Program-made: the position numbers and the translations under genes | In this document: piece after piece, positions 10,863 through 22,106 of the stretch | Position numbering within the stretch: the first letter of the stretch is position 1 | How the letters are laid out: the number at the start of each line of letters is the position of its first letter | The notes under the pieces: generated by a model | The model's input: only the letters and a program-made list of their open reading frames with translations | Database searches by the model: none | What the model was told of the DNA's origin: nothing | DNA from: Welwitschia mirabilis | Lineage: Eukaryota; Gnetophyta; Gnetopsida; Welwitschiales | NCBI GenBank assembly: GCA_051453625.1 | Contig: JBOZIK010000001.1 | Coordinates: 206,966,426-207,030,425 of the forward strand | Direction: 5' to 3' | DNA length: 64,000 nt

Positions 10863-12143
10863 TAATGGCATAATAGTTGATTAGAAAAGAAACAAATTTT
10901 CTTTATTGTAAGTTTTTAGTTAGTTTTTATTTCTTTAATGATGGATACTAGTCCTTTTTAGTGATATCTAAACTAGTTCATTTTCCATTTCTTTTGTGTA
11001 CTTTTCAGTAGTTAGTACTACTCCTTCTAATGGTACCTAAACTAGTCCTATTTAGATTTGTTTTCATTTTTATTCTAACTTATTCTTGTGTAAGTATAAT
11101 AGCTTGTTTTTCGGTTGCCTTAAGGAGAAAATTTAAAAATTAACAATTTAATCAATGTTACATGTTTTTATTTACTTGTTACATTTTAAATTTGGTTTTT
11201 TCTAATTTCTATTCAATGAATTCATTGTGTTTAAATACTAAAAATCTAAAAAAATTATTAATTTTTATTAAGTATAGATTCATAGGCATTTCAATTTTTA
11301 TTTCTACTTTAATTTCTCAACGACCCTATAACATCTTTTAATTTATGAAATACTTGGAAAATTTTGTGTTTTTATTGAAACTATAACACTCATTCGGACT
11401 AACATTATCACCTTTTATAACCAACATCATTGACTTGTTTACTCAGAACAAATTGTTAAAATATCAGTCCCCTCTAAAAACTTGAACAATTAGGAAAACA
11501 TAAACCTTATGATTAATTTCATAACTCATTTTATAAAAAAAGTTATAACATAAGTTGGGTACATAATCCATTCAAAACATTTGATGAACCCCATTTACCT
11601 ATGAAAATAGTGATAATTCCTATAATACTCTAAATTGTATCTAATTCAAAATTATAGAAGATTACATTTGGCCCAAGAAAACTAGAAGAAACTACATCAA
11701 CAATCCTTATCATTCACCATCCTTTCCTTATTCATTTTTCCAACATTCTCCACATTCTAGTCAAGCTAATTATCTTGAATTTAGAATACCTTATTTTTAA
11801 CAAGAGTTGAATCCCACATTTTTCATTACACCTCATAACCCTTATCATTTACCATTTAATCCTTAGCATTTATCTTCCTTCATACAATAGCAAACTTCAT
11901 CCACCTTCTTTAAGGAGTTAGAAAATTCATAGAGACTAAAGATCAAATTAACAATATCCATAAAAGAATTTTCAACTAACACTTCTATTCCCTAAGTAAT
12001 CTTAAGTAAAGTTTACAAACTTAAATTTAAGTCCTCTAATGAATTACCCTAACTAATGCTTAAATCATGGGATTGCTTAACTAATAAAAAGAAGACCTTC
12101 CTCCAGGTCTTAAAAATTTTGAAAAGAATAAGAACAGTAAAAC
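10863..12143 (+). pseudogene. Athila-like leader and gag-like remnant, copy A
   Basis: From about 11690 one frame reads INNPYHSPSFPYSFFQHSPHSS and then FITPHNPYHLPFNP, a Pro/Ser/His-rich segment shared with copies B and C. It is followed by a charged segment (KIKLTISIKEF and later LKSWDCLTNKKK) that is also in copy C. This resembles the low-complexity C-terminal part of Athila Gag, placed closer to the primer site than in autonomous elements. The family may therefore be internally deleted. Stops interrupt it, mostly where copy C has CAA or other sense codons. It is cut by the N run at 12144. Confidence 0.5.
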
Positions 12144-12243
12144 NNNNNNNNNNNNNNNNNNNNNNNNNNNNNNNNNNNNNNNNNNNNNNNNNNNNNNNNN
12201 NNNNNNNNNNNNNNNNNNNNNNNNNNNNNNNNNNNNNNNNNNN
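12144..12243. other. Assembly gap (100 N)
   Basis: A run of exactly 100 N joins the interior of copy A to the middle of LTR copy B. The uniform length suggests a gap of unknown size. Frames that cross it are meaningless. Confidence 0.99.
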
Positions 12244-12981
12244 AAAGGACCTTGGGTCCTCACTTATAATCATCCTTTATTTGGACAAATCACTGAGCCT
12301 TTGAAGTGTCAAGGTTTAATGGAATTCTAAGTACTTCCTTAGGAAGTGAGCTTGCTTTTAAGAATCTTGAGGTGTCCTTCTTTCTTTCTTTCATCTTGGA
12401 TGTAATGTACTTTATTTTGATTAAATACTTAGGAATTATTCCTTTTTATTACTAGTTTCAATTCATTTTATACTAGGGATGCTTAAGGGATAATGCACTA
12501 TAAATTTTATCTTTAGTCAATCAAGTGAATTTGATTAGTTAATTAATTCATAGTCTTAGTAATTTCAATGCATCTTACACACAATAGCTTATACTTTCCA
12601 TTTTTATTATAAGGTTTTTTGATTAGTGACCATCAAATTCACCACCACTTAAATGGTGAATGAGATTATGTTACCATATCCCATGCTTTTACACTTAATG
12701 GTCTAAATCTTATTTTAGGATTAAGTAACATATAATTGAGTAAGGATTTCCAAGATGATTAATTAGACATACTTGAAGCTTACTCACTTCTTACTTTTTT
12801 AAATGAAGTTTCAAAACAATTCCGAATTTTCTCTTCTCTACCTTATCTTTTTCTTTCTTTTTATAACTTACAAGTTAGTAAGTGTAATTTTTATTTAGTT
12901 AACCTCAATTATCCCTATGAAATAATTATAACTAAGTTTTTAACTTAGTTTTGACTCTACATCACTATAAATCTATGATCA
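12244..12981 (+). mobile_element. Athila-like LTR, copy B (3' half)
   Basis: Begins in the sequence just after the TATA box and aligns with copies A, C and D to the LTR end. It keeps the shared phrases TAATCATCCTT, CACTTAAATGGTGAATGAGA and the T-rich tract before the end. Its 5' half is lost in the gap. It is followed by a primer site at 12987. Confidence 0.8.
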
Positions 12982-12986
12982 TATTT

Positions 12987-13004
12987 TGGCACTATTACTG
13001 AGGA
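12987..13004 (+). other. Decayed primer-binding site, copy B
   Basis: TGGCACTATTACTGAGGA, a transition-decayed version of the tRNA-Asp-type site of Athila/Tat elements, at the same distance from the LTR as in copy A. Confidence 0.75.
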
Positions 13005-14176
13005 TAATGATATAGTAGCTACTTAGAAAGAGCACAACTTTTTCTTTCTTATAAGTTTTTAGTTATATTTTGATTTTTCAGTGCTAGGTACTAGTCTTTT
13101 CCACTAGTACCCAAACTAATTTTTTTCCTTTATTTTATGTATTTTTTTATTTTTCTTCTAGTGGTTGGTACTGATCATTCTAGCGAAATCCAAATTGGTT
13201 TAATTTATTTTTAAATTTATTTTTAATTTTGTTCTAACTTGTTTTTATGCAAGTATAATATTTTATTTACAAGTTTATTTAATAATAAAACTAGAAAAAC
13301 CAAAAATTTAATTAATAATGCATGTTTTCCTTTACCCATCATGTTTTTAATTTAGTTTTTCTATTCTGCGAATTCGCTCTATGATAAAACATTAAAATTA
13401 TCCAAACAAAATCATGATTTCATTAAAAATTATTGAAAATGCTCTTTTTTTCCCTCTAGTTTTATTTTTGTATGATCCTATAACATTATTTGATCTATGA
13501 GATATTTATGAGACATTGTATTTTTATTGTAACCAAAATTCTCATCCTAATTAGTACCACCACCTTTCCTTACTAGTATCACTAGCTATTTTGCATAGAA
13601 ACCTCTCATTTTTTATAGAGGTTCTTTTCTTAACTCAATCAAACTATTTAAACATTAGGCTTCTATAAAAACATGAAAAATATCAGAAACATAAACCTTT
13701 TAGTGAATTTTATGAACCATTTTTAAAGAATTTTAACATGATTTAGGTGCATAATCCATTTAAAACATCTATTGAATTCCAACTATGGAAATTATAATAA
13801 TACCTACAACACACCCAAATATGCTTAATTTAAAACTGTAGGCAATTACATTTTACCTAGGAAAACTTTAAAAATCTAACTTAAACATAACATTCTTATC
13901 CTTCATCATCCTCTTCATATTCTTTTCATTGACATCATCCACATATGTATCAAACTCCTTATCCTAAATTTAGAGTACCTTGTATTCAATAAGGGTGTAA
14001 TTCCACGCTTTTCATTTCATATCACAATTCTTATCCTTTACCATTTGATTCTTATCATCCATTTTTCTTTGTATAAAAACCAATTTTATCCAATCCCTTT
14101 TAGGATTTAATTAGGAAATTCATGAAGATTTAAGACCAAATTAATAATGCCCATGAAAGAATTTTTAAATAACAGT
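13005..14176 (+). pseudogene. Athila-like leader and gag-like remnant, copy B
   Basis: Collinear with the interior of copy A: the same T-rich leader with TTTTATGTATTTT and TGGTTGGTACTG-like blocks, then the Tyr/Pro/Ser-rich gag-like segment near 13870-14060, here in broken frames. It ends at an N run that falls at nearly the same point of the element as the gap in copy A. No frame longer than a few dozen codons survives. Confidence 0.5.
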
Positions 14177-14276
14177 NNNNNNNNNNNNNNNNNNNNNNNN
14201 NNNNNNNNNNNNNNNNNNNNNNNNNNNNNNNNNNNNNNNNNNNNNNNNNNNNNNNNNNNNNNNNNNNNNNNNNNNN
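14177..14276. other. Assembly gap (100 N)
   Basis: Exactly 100 N between the interior of copy B and LTR copy C. Confidence 0.99.
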
Positions 14277-14672
14277 TTTTTTACTCTAACGCTATGAGGG
14301 ATCAATGAGAATTGAGTTCACCAACACTCAAATGGTGAATGAGATTATGTCACCATGATCCAAACCTTTAAACTTGATGCTCTGAGTTTTTGTTTCATGA
14401 GAGTGATACATGTGGTTGAGTAAGCACTTGTATGAGGATGAATTGGATGACTTGAGGCTTAGTTTATTCCCAATTTTCAAATGAAGTTTTAGAAAATAAA
14501 AATTCTAAACTCTTCCTTTTTCCTTTTCTTTTTCTTTCATTTTGTAACTTACAAGCTAGTAAGAGTTAGTATAATTTTTGATTAGTTAACCTCAACTATT
14601 CTTATGAAAGAATAATAATAATAATAAGTGCTCAACTTAATTTTAAAGCCAAGAATTATAAAAAAATAAATA
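14277..14672 (+). mobile_element. Athila-like LTR, copy C (3' third)
   Basis: Starts within the LTR near the phrase CACCAACACTCAAATGGTGAA and aligns with A, B and D to the end. It is followed by a primer site at 14678. It is the probable 5' LTR partner of copy D at 18255-19573, with the interior between them. Confidence 0.75.
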
Positions 14673-14677
14673 TATTT

Positions 14678-14695
14678 TGGTGCCATTGCTAGAAA
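14678..14695 (+). other. Decayed primer-binding site, copy C
   Basis: TGGTGCCATTGCTAGAAA keeps more of the tRNA-Asp-type TGGCGCCGTTGCCGGGGA site than copies A and B. Confidence 0.75.
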
Positions 14696-16087
14696 GAATG
14701 ACATAATAGCTACTTATAAAGAGCATAACATTTTTTTAATAATTTTTTCTAGTTAGGCTTTAATTTTTTAATGGTGGGTATTAGTCACTTCTATCAATGA
14801 ATCCATTTTTTCTTTCTTTTGTGTGCTTTCTAGTGGTTGGTACTGGTTATTCTAATGATACTTCAACTGGCCTAATTTATCTTTTCCAAAATTGTTTATG
14901 TGTAGGTCTAATATTTTATTGTAGGTAACCGAAAAATAAAATGAAACTTAAAAATTTTAATTAATCTAGCATTCTTTTAATTTTTCTACATTTTAATTCT
15001 GGATTTTTATGTGAGTTCACTGTAAAGATCACACAAATCTAAAAAATTATAGTTAATTTATTGTTAAGCATAGATTTATATGTTTCAGTTTTTATTTTTT
15101 GTTTTAGTTTTTCTACAATCTATAATGTCGATAGATTCATGAAACAATGTGTTTTTCCTACAATTCTTATTTTCATCCTAACCAACTCCATTTTCTATCC
15201 ATTACTGCCAACCATTTTATGCACAATAATCTTAGATATCACAAAAATACTTTTCTCATCTCAGTAAAAACTTAAAAAGGTAGAAAATGTGAACCTTCCT
15301 CTAAAAACTTAAAAAGGTAAAAAATCTGAACCTTGTAATTAATTTCATAAATCATTTTCAAAAATGAATTGAGTGCATAATCCATTTAACACACATATTG
15401 AATCATGCTCTATCTATGTAAATTGTAATAATCCCTATAACACTCTAAACTACATTTAACTTAAAATTGTAGATGATTACATTTAACCCAAGAAGACTTT
15501 AAAGGACTTCATCCAATTTAATCATTACAATCCTTATCCTTCACCCTCCTCTTCATATTCATTTGATTAACACTATCCTCATTCTAATTAAACCTCTTAT
15601 CCCAACTTTAAAATAGCTTACTTTAATCAAGAGCTTAATTTCACACCTTTTATTGCACCTCATGGACTTTCTTCTTCATCATTTGATCTTCAAATTTAAT
15701 AATCATCTCCATCCATCCCTTTTTAGAAGCCAACAAAAACTTTCATGGATGATCAAAACCAAATCAACAAAGACCATAAAAGAATCTTTGAGAAACATTC
15801 CTCTTCCTTAAGTAATTTTAAGTAAAGTTTTCAAACTCAAATTTAAGTCTTTCAATACATTGCCCCAACTAATGCTCAAATCATGGAAATTCTTAACTAA
15901 CAAAAAGAAGATCTTTATCCAAGCCTTAGTGGTCTTTAAAAGAGTAAGGATAGTTAAACTAATTACATTCAAACCACATTCATTAGGAATGAGAAAGATA
16001 TCAATAAGAAAATTCATGAGGATCTTGAGTTTAGAAATACACTACTTAATGATCAATTATCTAAGAGAAATCTATATTTTGGAGTAG
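14696..16087 (+). pseudogene. Athila-like leader and gag-like remnant, copy C
   Basis: The same order as in copies A and B: T-rich leader, then near 15520 a frame reading NHYNPYPSPSSSYSF and later YFNQELNFTPFIAPHG. A 76-codon stretch at 15860-16087 (from an ATG) reads PQLMLKSWKFLTNKKKIFIQ; its first half is shared with copy A before the gap there, which supports real coding ancestry. No zinc knuckle is seen. I infer a Gag-like C-terminal region of a gypsy element; the precise domain is not identified. Confidence 0.5.
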
Positions 16088-16570
16088 GAATAAACATGTT
16101 AAAGGATGAATAAAAATATGAACAACCATTTTAGGAGGGATATACCTTAAAGAGTTTTATAAAGAATGGGTCATTAAGTAATATCAATGATGAAATCAGT
16201 AAATTTCAACAATTGTTACTTAAAGAGGAATCCCATAGTGAGGAAGCAAAGATTAGCAAAGAATCATTACATAATCCATACTCATCTTTTTATCAATAAG
16301 TTTATGAACCAACCATTACATCCTCACCTTTATCTACTAAGTAAGACCTAAGCTTTAGTAAAGAAGAGAAAACTTCTATAGAATTAAAATCAAATTTCAA
16401 ATACTATGACTTTTTTGCTTCATTTTTGTTTTCTTCCTAAAATAATATCTTTCAGGAATTATTGATCAAACATAAACAAGCTAAAGGATGGATTACTTCT
16501 GATTTTAAGTGCATAAGCTTTTTTTCCTGCACTAATGTTCTTTTCAATTTCATAGACTCATGCATAAAAT
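16088..16570 (+). pseudogene. Athila/Tat pol remnant (protease-RT linker)
   Basis: A single frame from 16081 runs about 150 codons with five stops. It is charged (DEISKFQQLLLKEESHSEEA), then has TSIELKSNFKYYDFFA, and ends with ELLIKHKQAKGWITSDFKCIS and CTN. The last block fits the 'LLKKHK.AIGWTI.DIKGIS..CTH' sequence that precedes reverse transcriptase in Athila-type pol, and the one before fits the 'ELKPLP.HLKYA' block. The reverse transcriptase expected next is not recognisable, so the element seems to have lost most of pol. Confidence 0.65.
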
Positions 16571-18254
16571 TTTACATTTATTCTCTTCTAATTCAAAATG
16601 CCTCATAAATTTTCAAATTATTTGACGGTTTATGAATCCTTCATGCACATATTACCTTAGAGAATGTTTTTCTTTTATTTAGATTTTTATTGTAAGATAG
16701 ATTTTCTTTTAGAATATATTTCTTTTGAAAAAATGAAAAACTTAAAAACATGTGTGATTGATGATATTTCTCACCTTAAACCTTGTAAATGCTATCATTT
16801 GTATAATCATCATCTTAAAGCCTTTTACTTTGGAATTCCATTTCATCCTCATAAGCCTCTACATTCATTCTGTTCATTTCCTATTAGCCCCACTAAAATC
16901 ATAAACCTTCCACTCTAATTATTCATCTATGAGTTCTTGAGATGAATAGACCCAGGTTGATGGCCTTAAATAAAAGTCAATAATAAGTAATCTCATTAGC
17001 ACTTAAGTAATGATTTTAATTAAGTTTAGTTAGGGGTTTTTAAGGAAAAGTATGCTTATTTCTAATGTGATATTTAACAGCACATTTACTTAAGGTCTTC
17101 AATTTTGGTAAAAATTGGTTAAAAGGATGGAATCTAACTTTATACATGTTTCTTAACTCTAAAGCCTTTAATGGGAATAAGATTTATCTTACTTAGGCTA
17201 ATGAGTCAATGACCCCTCAAATGTGCATAAAAAATGACAATGAGAAGATGAATAAAAGAAAAATAATATCTCTTCTCCAAATTCACATAATTTTAATCAC
17301 TTACTTACTTTTATTTTACTGCATTAGTCCTACAGATGTTTGCTAGTAATGCAACTCTAATGATCTGTTTTATAACATGTTTAATTACATTGGGGTTATA
17401 GATGCTTACTAGTAATGCAATACTGACTCTTTCATATATTAACATGCTTAATTGTTTTTTTGAAGGAATATTTCATAATACTAGGTGCTCTATGTGATTT
17501 AAAGGTTTAAACTAAAGACATATACATTGTGGAAATAAAAAATAAAAGAATAAAAGAGATGAAAATCAAAGGCTTTTAGTGTTTTATTGTCTTTTAACTT
17601 TCATATTAGGATTTGTGGTGATTTCATGAATTGATATAGGTTACTTGATTGATACTATGCTTAATTGATTTTGAGATCCACTACAAAAATATAAAAAGTT
17701 AATAAAGGACATTTACTTAGGTAGGTTTACTTATTTATTCATTGGTCAATGGTTTAGTCCATTTTCATTATTCATCTACATCATCCATTCCATCTCAATC
17801 CCATCTCATAAAAATAAAATTTTTAGTATCTAAATTTTTACTTAAAAATTTTAGGAAGAAATAAAATTTTTGTTTCATAGTTTTTCCCTTTTTATGGCTT
17901 AGTTACATTGTTCTGCATGGCTTTCAATAAAAGGACTTATCATGATCTTTTTAAGGCTATGTTCTCAAAATTATATTACGACTTTTCATCATATAACTTT
18001 GATAATAAAGTTTAGTTTTGGTTAAGAGGTAGTTATGGCATCTGTTTTCACATAATTTTAAAAAAATTTGATGCCTTAATTGCAAAAAACATTGGTCATA
18101 ACATTTTTCACATTCATATCATTTTCAAACTTGGCACTTTGACTTAGACAATTTTTTCATATTTAATCATGTCATTATCAACTTTTTGCTAAGGCACTAG
18201 CAAAAGTCTAGTTAGAATGTCTGTTAACATATAAAAATGAACATTTGTATTAAG
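16571..18254 (+). other. 3' interior of the Athila-like element, no surviving coding motif
   Basis: The stretch lies between the pol remnant and LTR D. A frame at 16664-16918 (Lys/His/Cys-containing) has no family match I recognise. Two similar short blocks with GCTAGTAATGCAA and ACTAGTAATGCAA sit near 17345 and 17412. The expected polypurine tract just before 18255 is not evident. It is probably 3' untranslated or spacer sequence of the retroelement. Confidence 0.4.
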
Positions 18255-19573
18255 TGTTTTAGACCATTTTTAATAAATAAAGACATTAATGTAATTTTTT
18301 AATCATAAAATATGTCTTCTATTATTTTTAAAATAAAATTTAATACTATGTTTTTCTCCATGACAATTGCAAATCTTTAGCCATGTTTTGGAACACATGA
18401 TAGAAGATGGACATAACTCCACATAAAATAACAGTGGCAATGGAGACATGAGGTGGTGATCCATAGTAGTAGCATTGGAAAACATGTGGAAAAGGCATAC
18501 AAAGGCGACATTTGAGACATGTGATGATATAACTACTTGATAAAGGAATTTGACTTGAAAGGACACATGTTGAACTCATCATCATAAAGATTCCACCTAA
18601 TCTTATATAATGATCTCCACCAAATGCTACAAGATAACCTTTACCAAATGATAAATGACAAATATTCTACCTAGTGCTATAGAATAGAATTTTATCTAAC
18701 TAATGATACAAGATAATTTCCATCAAATGCTACAAGATAGAATCTTATCTATCTAATGATAAATGATGAAAATTCTACTTAATACTATAAGTTAAAGGCT
18801 CTCAATTACCTCAACCCTAACCTTACCTATAAAAGGGCCTGGAACCCTCATTTGTAATCATCCTTTATTTGGACAAAGCATGAAGTCTTTAGAGTATCAA
18901 GACACAATGGCCTTCTGATTACTAACTTGAAAAGTGAGCTTACTTTTAAAAATCTTGTGGAGTTCTTTTTGCTTTCTTTCATCTTAACTGTAATGTGCTT
19001 TCTTTTTATTTAATACTAAGGAGTTGTTTCTTTTGATTACCAGTTTCAATTCATTTTATACTAAGAATGCTTAAGAAATAACACACTATCAAGTTCTACT
19101 TTGATCAATCAAGCAAATTTGATTAGTTAATTTATTTATAGTCTTAGTAATTTCATGGATTTTACACACAATAGTTCATACTTTTCATTTTTATTATAAG
19201 CTTATAAGATTAGTAATTATCAAATTAATCAACACTTGAATGGTGAATGTGATTATGTCGACATGATCCATGATTTTACACTTGATGGTCTAAAGTTTGT
19301 TTTAGGATTAAGCAACATTTAATCAAGTAAGTATTTCCAAGTGGATGAATTATGAACACTTAGAACTTACTCACCTTCCATTCTAGATGAAGTTTCAAAA
19401 TAGTTTTAGCTTTCTTCTTCTTTATCTTTTCTTTTTATGTATTTTTTAACTTCCAAGTGAGCAAGAGTTAGTGTAATTTTTGTTTAGTTAACTCCAATTA
19501 TTCCTATGAAAGAATGATACCTAAGTTTCTAACTTAGTTTTAAATCCGAATCACTATAAAACTACAATTAACA
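18255..19573 (+). mobile_element. Athila-like LTR, copy D (terminal LTR)
   Basis: About 1.32 kb, aligned over its whole length with copy A, including the subrepeat array (18594-18800), the TATA box and the T-rich 3' portion. It is followed not by a primer site but by copia pol sequence, which marks it as the 3' LTR of the complex nested in the copia element. A minus-strand frame at 18303-18566 crosses LTR regulatory sequence and is not a gene. Confidence 0.8.
18828..18834 (+). promoter_or_regulatory. TATA box, Athila-like LTR copy D
   Basis: TATAAAA followed by GGGCC, in the same position relative to the subrepeats as in copy A. Confidence 0.6.
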
Positions 19574-19689
19574 ACTTATTGGATAGTCCTATCGAGAATA
19601 TTGATAATATTTAAAGATAAAGATGAATCACTTGGTTAGAATCTACTCTATAAGATTCTCATGATGATGGAAAGGGGAAAACCTAAACT

Positions 19690-21240
19690 AGGCAAAGCAC
19701 ATATATCTATTAAGGATGGTGATGAAATTCCTTTAACTTTTAAGGGTGAGTCAACCTCATTTAAATACACTATTTAACATGATCATTGAATAAAAGTTAT
19801 AAAAGAAAAGTATTATAGTATTATTAAAAATGGTACTTAAGAGTTGTTTAACCTTCTATTAGGATATATTATGTTACCTAAAAAAGATATTTTTCATAAG
19901 AATTATAATGTAGATAATACTCTAAAAAGATGCAAATCTCATCTTATTACTATATACCTTTGACAAAACAAAAGACTTGAGTGTAATGAAGTCTTCACAT
20001 AAATAGTAAAATGGGCCATCATTAAAATAGTAATTGCTTTAGCAATGTAAAAAGGATGGAATAACCATCAATTATACATCAAGTATGTTTTTATTTATGG
20101 AAACCTAAAAGAGGAAATCTACATGACGTAGCCCAAAGGATTTGGAGTGAAATGATAGAAATAGAAGGTTTTTAAACTAATAAAATCTTTATATAAGCTA
20201 AAGCAAGCACTAAGAGAATGGCACACTACGCTTGAAGATTATGTAAATACCATTGGATTTAGATTATATGACTATAAACATATAGACATAACATTATTCA
20301 TTAAATCTAGTGTAGGCATATATATATATATATATATAGAGTTACATATATAGATAACATGCTAATTACTAAAAGTGCTGAAGTTGATATCAAAAGAATA
20401 AAATGTGGTTTTAGTAAGGTATGTAAAATTTTCATTTAGAAGAAGAATGAAATCTTCCTAACTTAAAATAAGTACATTAAAGATCTAATTCAAAATTTTG
20501 AATTAGAAAATGTCAAAGATGTTATAATGCCTTTAGAAAGAAATGATAATATCTCTACTGATGAAGACTCAAAATCTACAAATGAGATTAAATTCAAAAT
20601 AATAATAAAATTCTAATACATTTAATCAAAAATATATTATATATCATATGTTACCAATGTACTACTAAGATGTTTTCATGTGCCAAAGACCAGTCATTTA
20701 AATGTTGCTAAAAGAGTACTAAGATACTTTAAAAAATACAAAGAACTTAGGTTTAACATATAAGGAAAACTCATAATTCCTCATAGAGGTATACTATGAC
20801 TTTGATTACGCTAGAGAATTATTACATCATTATTGAAATTTGGGTATATCATGTTTTTAGAGACATTACCTTTGCCTTAGCAATCAAAGTGTCAGAAAAC
20901 TATAGCATGATCTTCTAATGAGATAGAATACATAGCCATTTATAAGGCATTTAGAAAGATTTAATGGCTAAGAAACTTGTTACAAGTAGTGGACTTAAAT
21001 CAAACTTACACAATAGTGCTATCCATCAATAATTAGTTAATAATTTGGATAGTAAAAGATTTAGTTTATCATAACAAGATAAAACACTTTCATGTTGAGA
21101 TCCATAAGATTAGGGATTTCATACAAAATGAAGTTAGTATACTTGTTTACTATTTAACCTTAAAGAAAACCACTAATATCCTCATAAAACCTCTTACTTA
21201 AGATAAATTCTAATATTTTCAATTTAAGTTTGAAATGGCA
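19690..21240 (+). pseudogene. Copia reverse transcriptase and RNase H, decayed
   Basis: The order is DEIPLTFKGE (about 19721), NGT.EL, YNVDNTLKR, then WAIIKIVIALA, GNLKEEIYMT and PKGFGVK. These are the standard steps of copia reverse transcriptase. The YVDD active site reads Y-I-D-N: the second aspartate codon (20356-20358) is AAC. RNase H follows with NEIEYIA, a 'WL.NLLQ' block and HYNKI/HFHVEIHKIRDFI near 21070-21120. An (AT)n run interrupts the frame before the active site. Integrase of matching type and strand ends at 9290, so the intervening 10 kb is probably a nested insertion. Dozens of stops make it non-functional. Confidence 0.85.
20318..20338. repeat. (AT)n microsatellite inside reverse transcriptase
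   Basis: About ten and a half AT units, lying between the SSVG-like and YIDN segments of the copia RT remnant. Confidence 0.95.
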
Positions 21241-21324
21241 TTGAGTTTAAAAAACTTATTTTATTTCATATATTAGGCTTCATTTGGCTTTTGGAGTCTC
21301 TACTTGAAATCACTATCTTAGTAC

Positions 21325-21331
21325 TAGGGGA
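21325..21331 (+). other. Polypurine tract of the copia element
   Basis: TAGGGGA directly precedes the TGTGTAG start of the 3' LTR, as in plant copia elements, which have AGGGGG-type plus-strand primers. Confidence 0.65.
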
Positions 21332-21779
21332 TGTGTAGTATAAGTTTTACCTAGGACTATGGGTTATGTACTACATTTTATTACATTATTACGATACGTG
21401 TAATGTGTTATAGAATTATATCTACTATGAGATGTATAGTAATAAATTGAGTACTTCCATGATAAAGTGATTTCCTCATATAAAAACTCATTTTAGGAGG
21501 TCTTATTATTGATTACATTCTTAAGTTTTTCATTTAGGCACTCTATTTTTCTTAGAAGAGAGTGTATTCTTACATTAAGAGGTAATTTTTAGGGCACTAA
21601 TAAGTTACATCATGATAGTACACTTAGGAGAGATAAAAACCTTAGTAAAAATCCTATTAAGTGTGCTTGCTTATAAAAGCAAGCTTAAATGTCAAGATAA
21701 ATATAAGAAATAAAATCATTATCTTTAAATATGATTCTATTAATTTCTTGTTATCTCTTTATCATTTCAATTTATTACA
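21332..21779 (+). mobile_element. 3' LTR of the Tork/TAR-like copia element
   Basis: About 448 bp starting TGTGTAGTATAAG after the polypurine tract and ending TTTATTACA. Its last ~125 bp match the fragment at 902-1025. It contains GTGTGCTTGCTTATAAAAGC, which holds a likely TATA box (TATAAAA) near 21670. Together with gag, protease, integrase and RT fragments on the same strand, it outlines one old copia element spanning most of 0.9-21.8 kb. Confidence 0.75.
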
Positions 21780-22106
21780 AAAATCCTAGGAAATTTTGGT
21801 AAAGTATTTACTCTTATTTTCATTTATTTTAATAATATAAGTATAATTAAACTAATGAAGAATCCTTTATTTCACAAAGGAATGAATCATGTTAAAGTTA
21901 AATTCTAATGCATTGGGTAATTATACTTAACATAATTTATCTAACCAAGCTACATCGATACCAATGGTAAATAGATGATGGACTTAAAATTCAATTGAAG
22001 AAAGTAAATTTTAGAAGTTGTTGAAAGCTCTATAAATCAAAAACAAAGACCTAGAAGTTAATGTAATAGTATTGGATAAAACACATTAATAATGAAACAT
22101 AAAACA
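21780..22106. other. Short spacer, no feature seen
   Basis: A+T-rich sequence between the copia 3' LTR and the minus-strand SIRE-like element. No target duplication could be confirmed. Confidence 0.4.

Noticed and set aside
12049-12304. Three open frames across 12144-12243
   Set aside because: They exist only because N is read as an open codon; real sequence on each side belongs to different repeat parts.
18303-18585. Two minus-strand frames (79 and 87 codons) with Cys/His residues
   Set aside because: They lie inside LTR D over its regulatory region; the equivalent part of LTR A has no matching frame.
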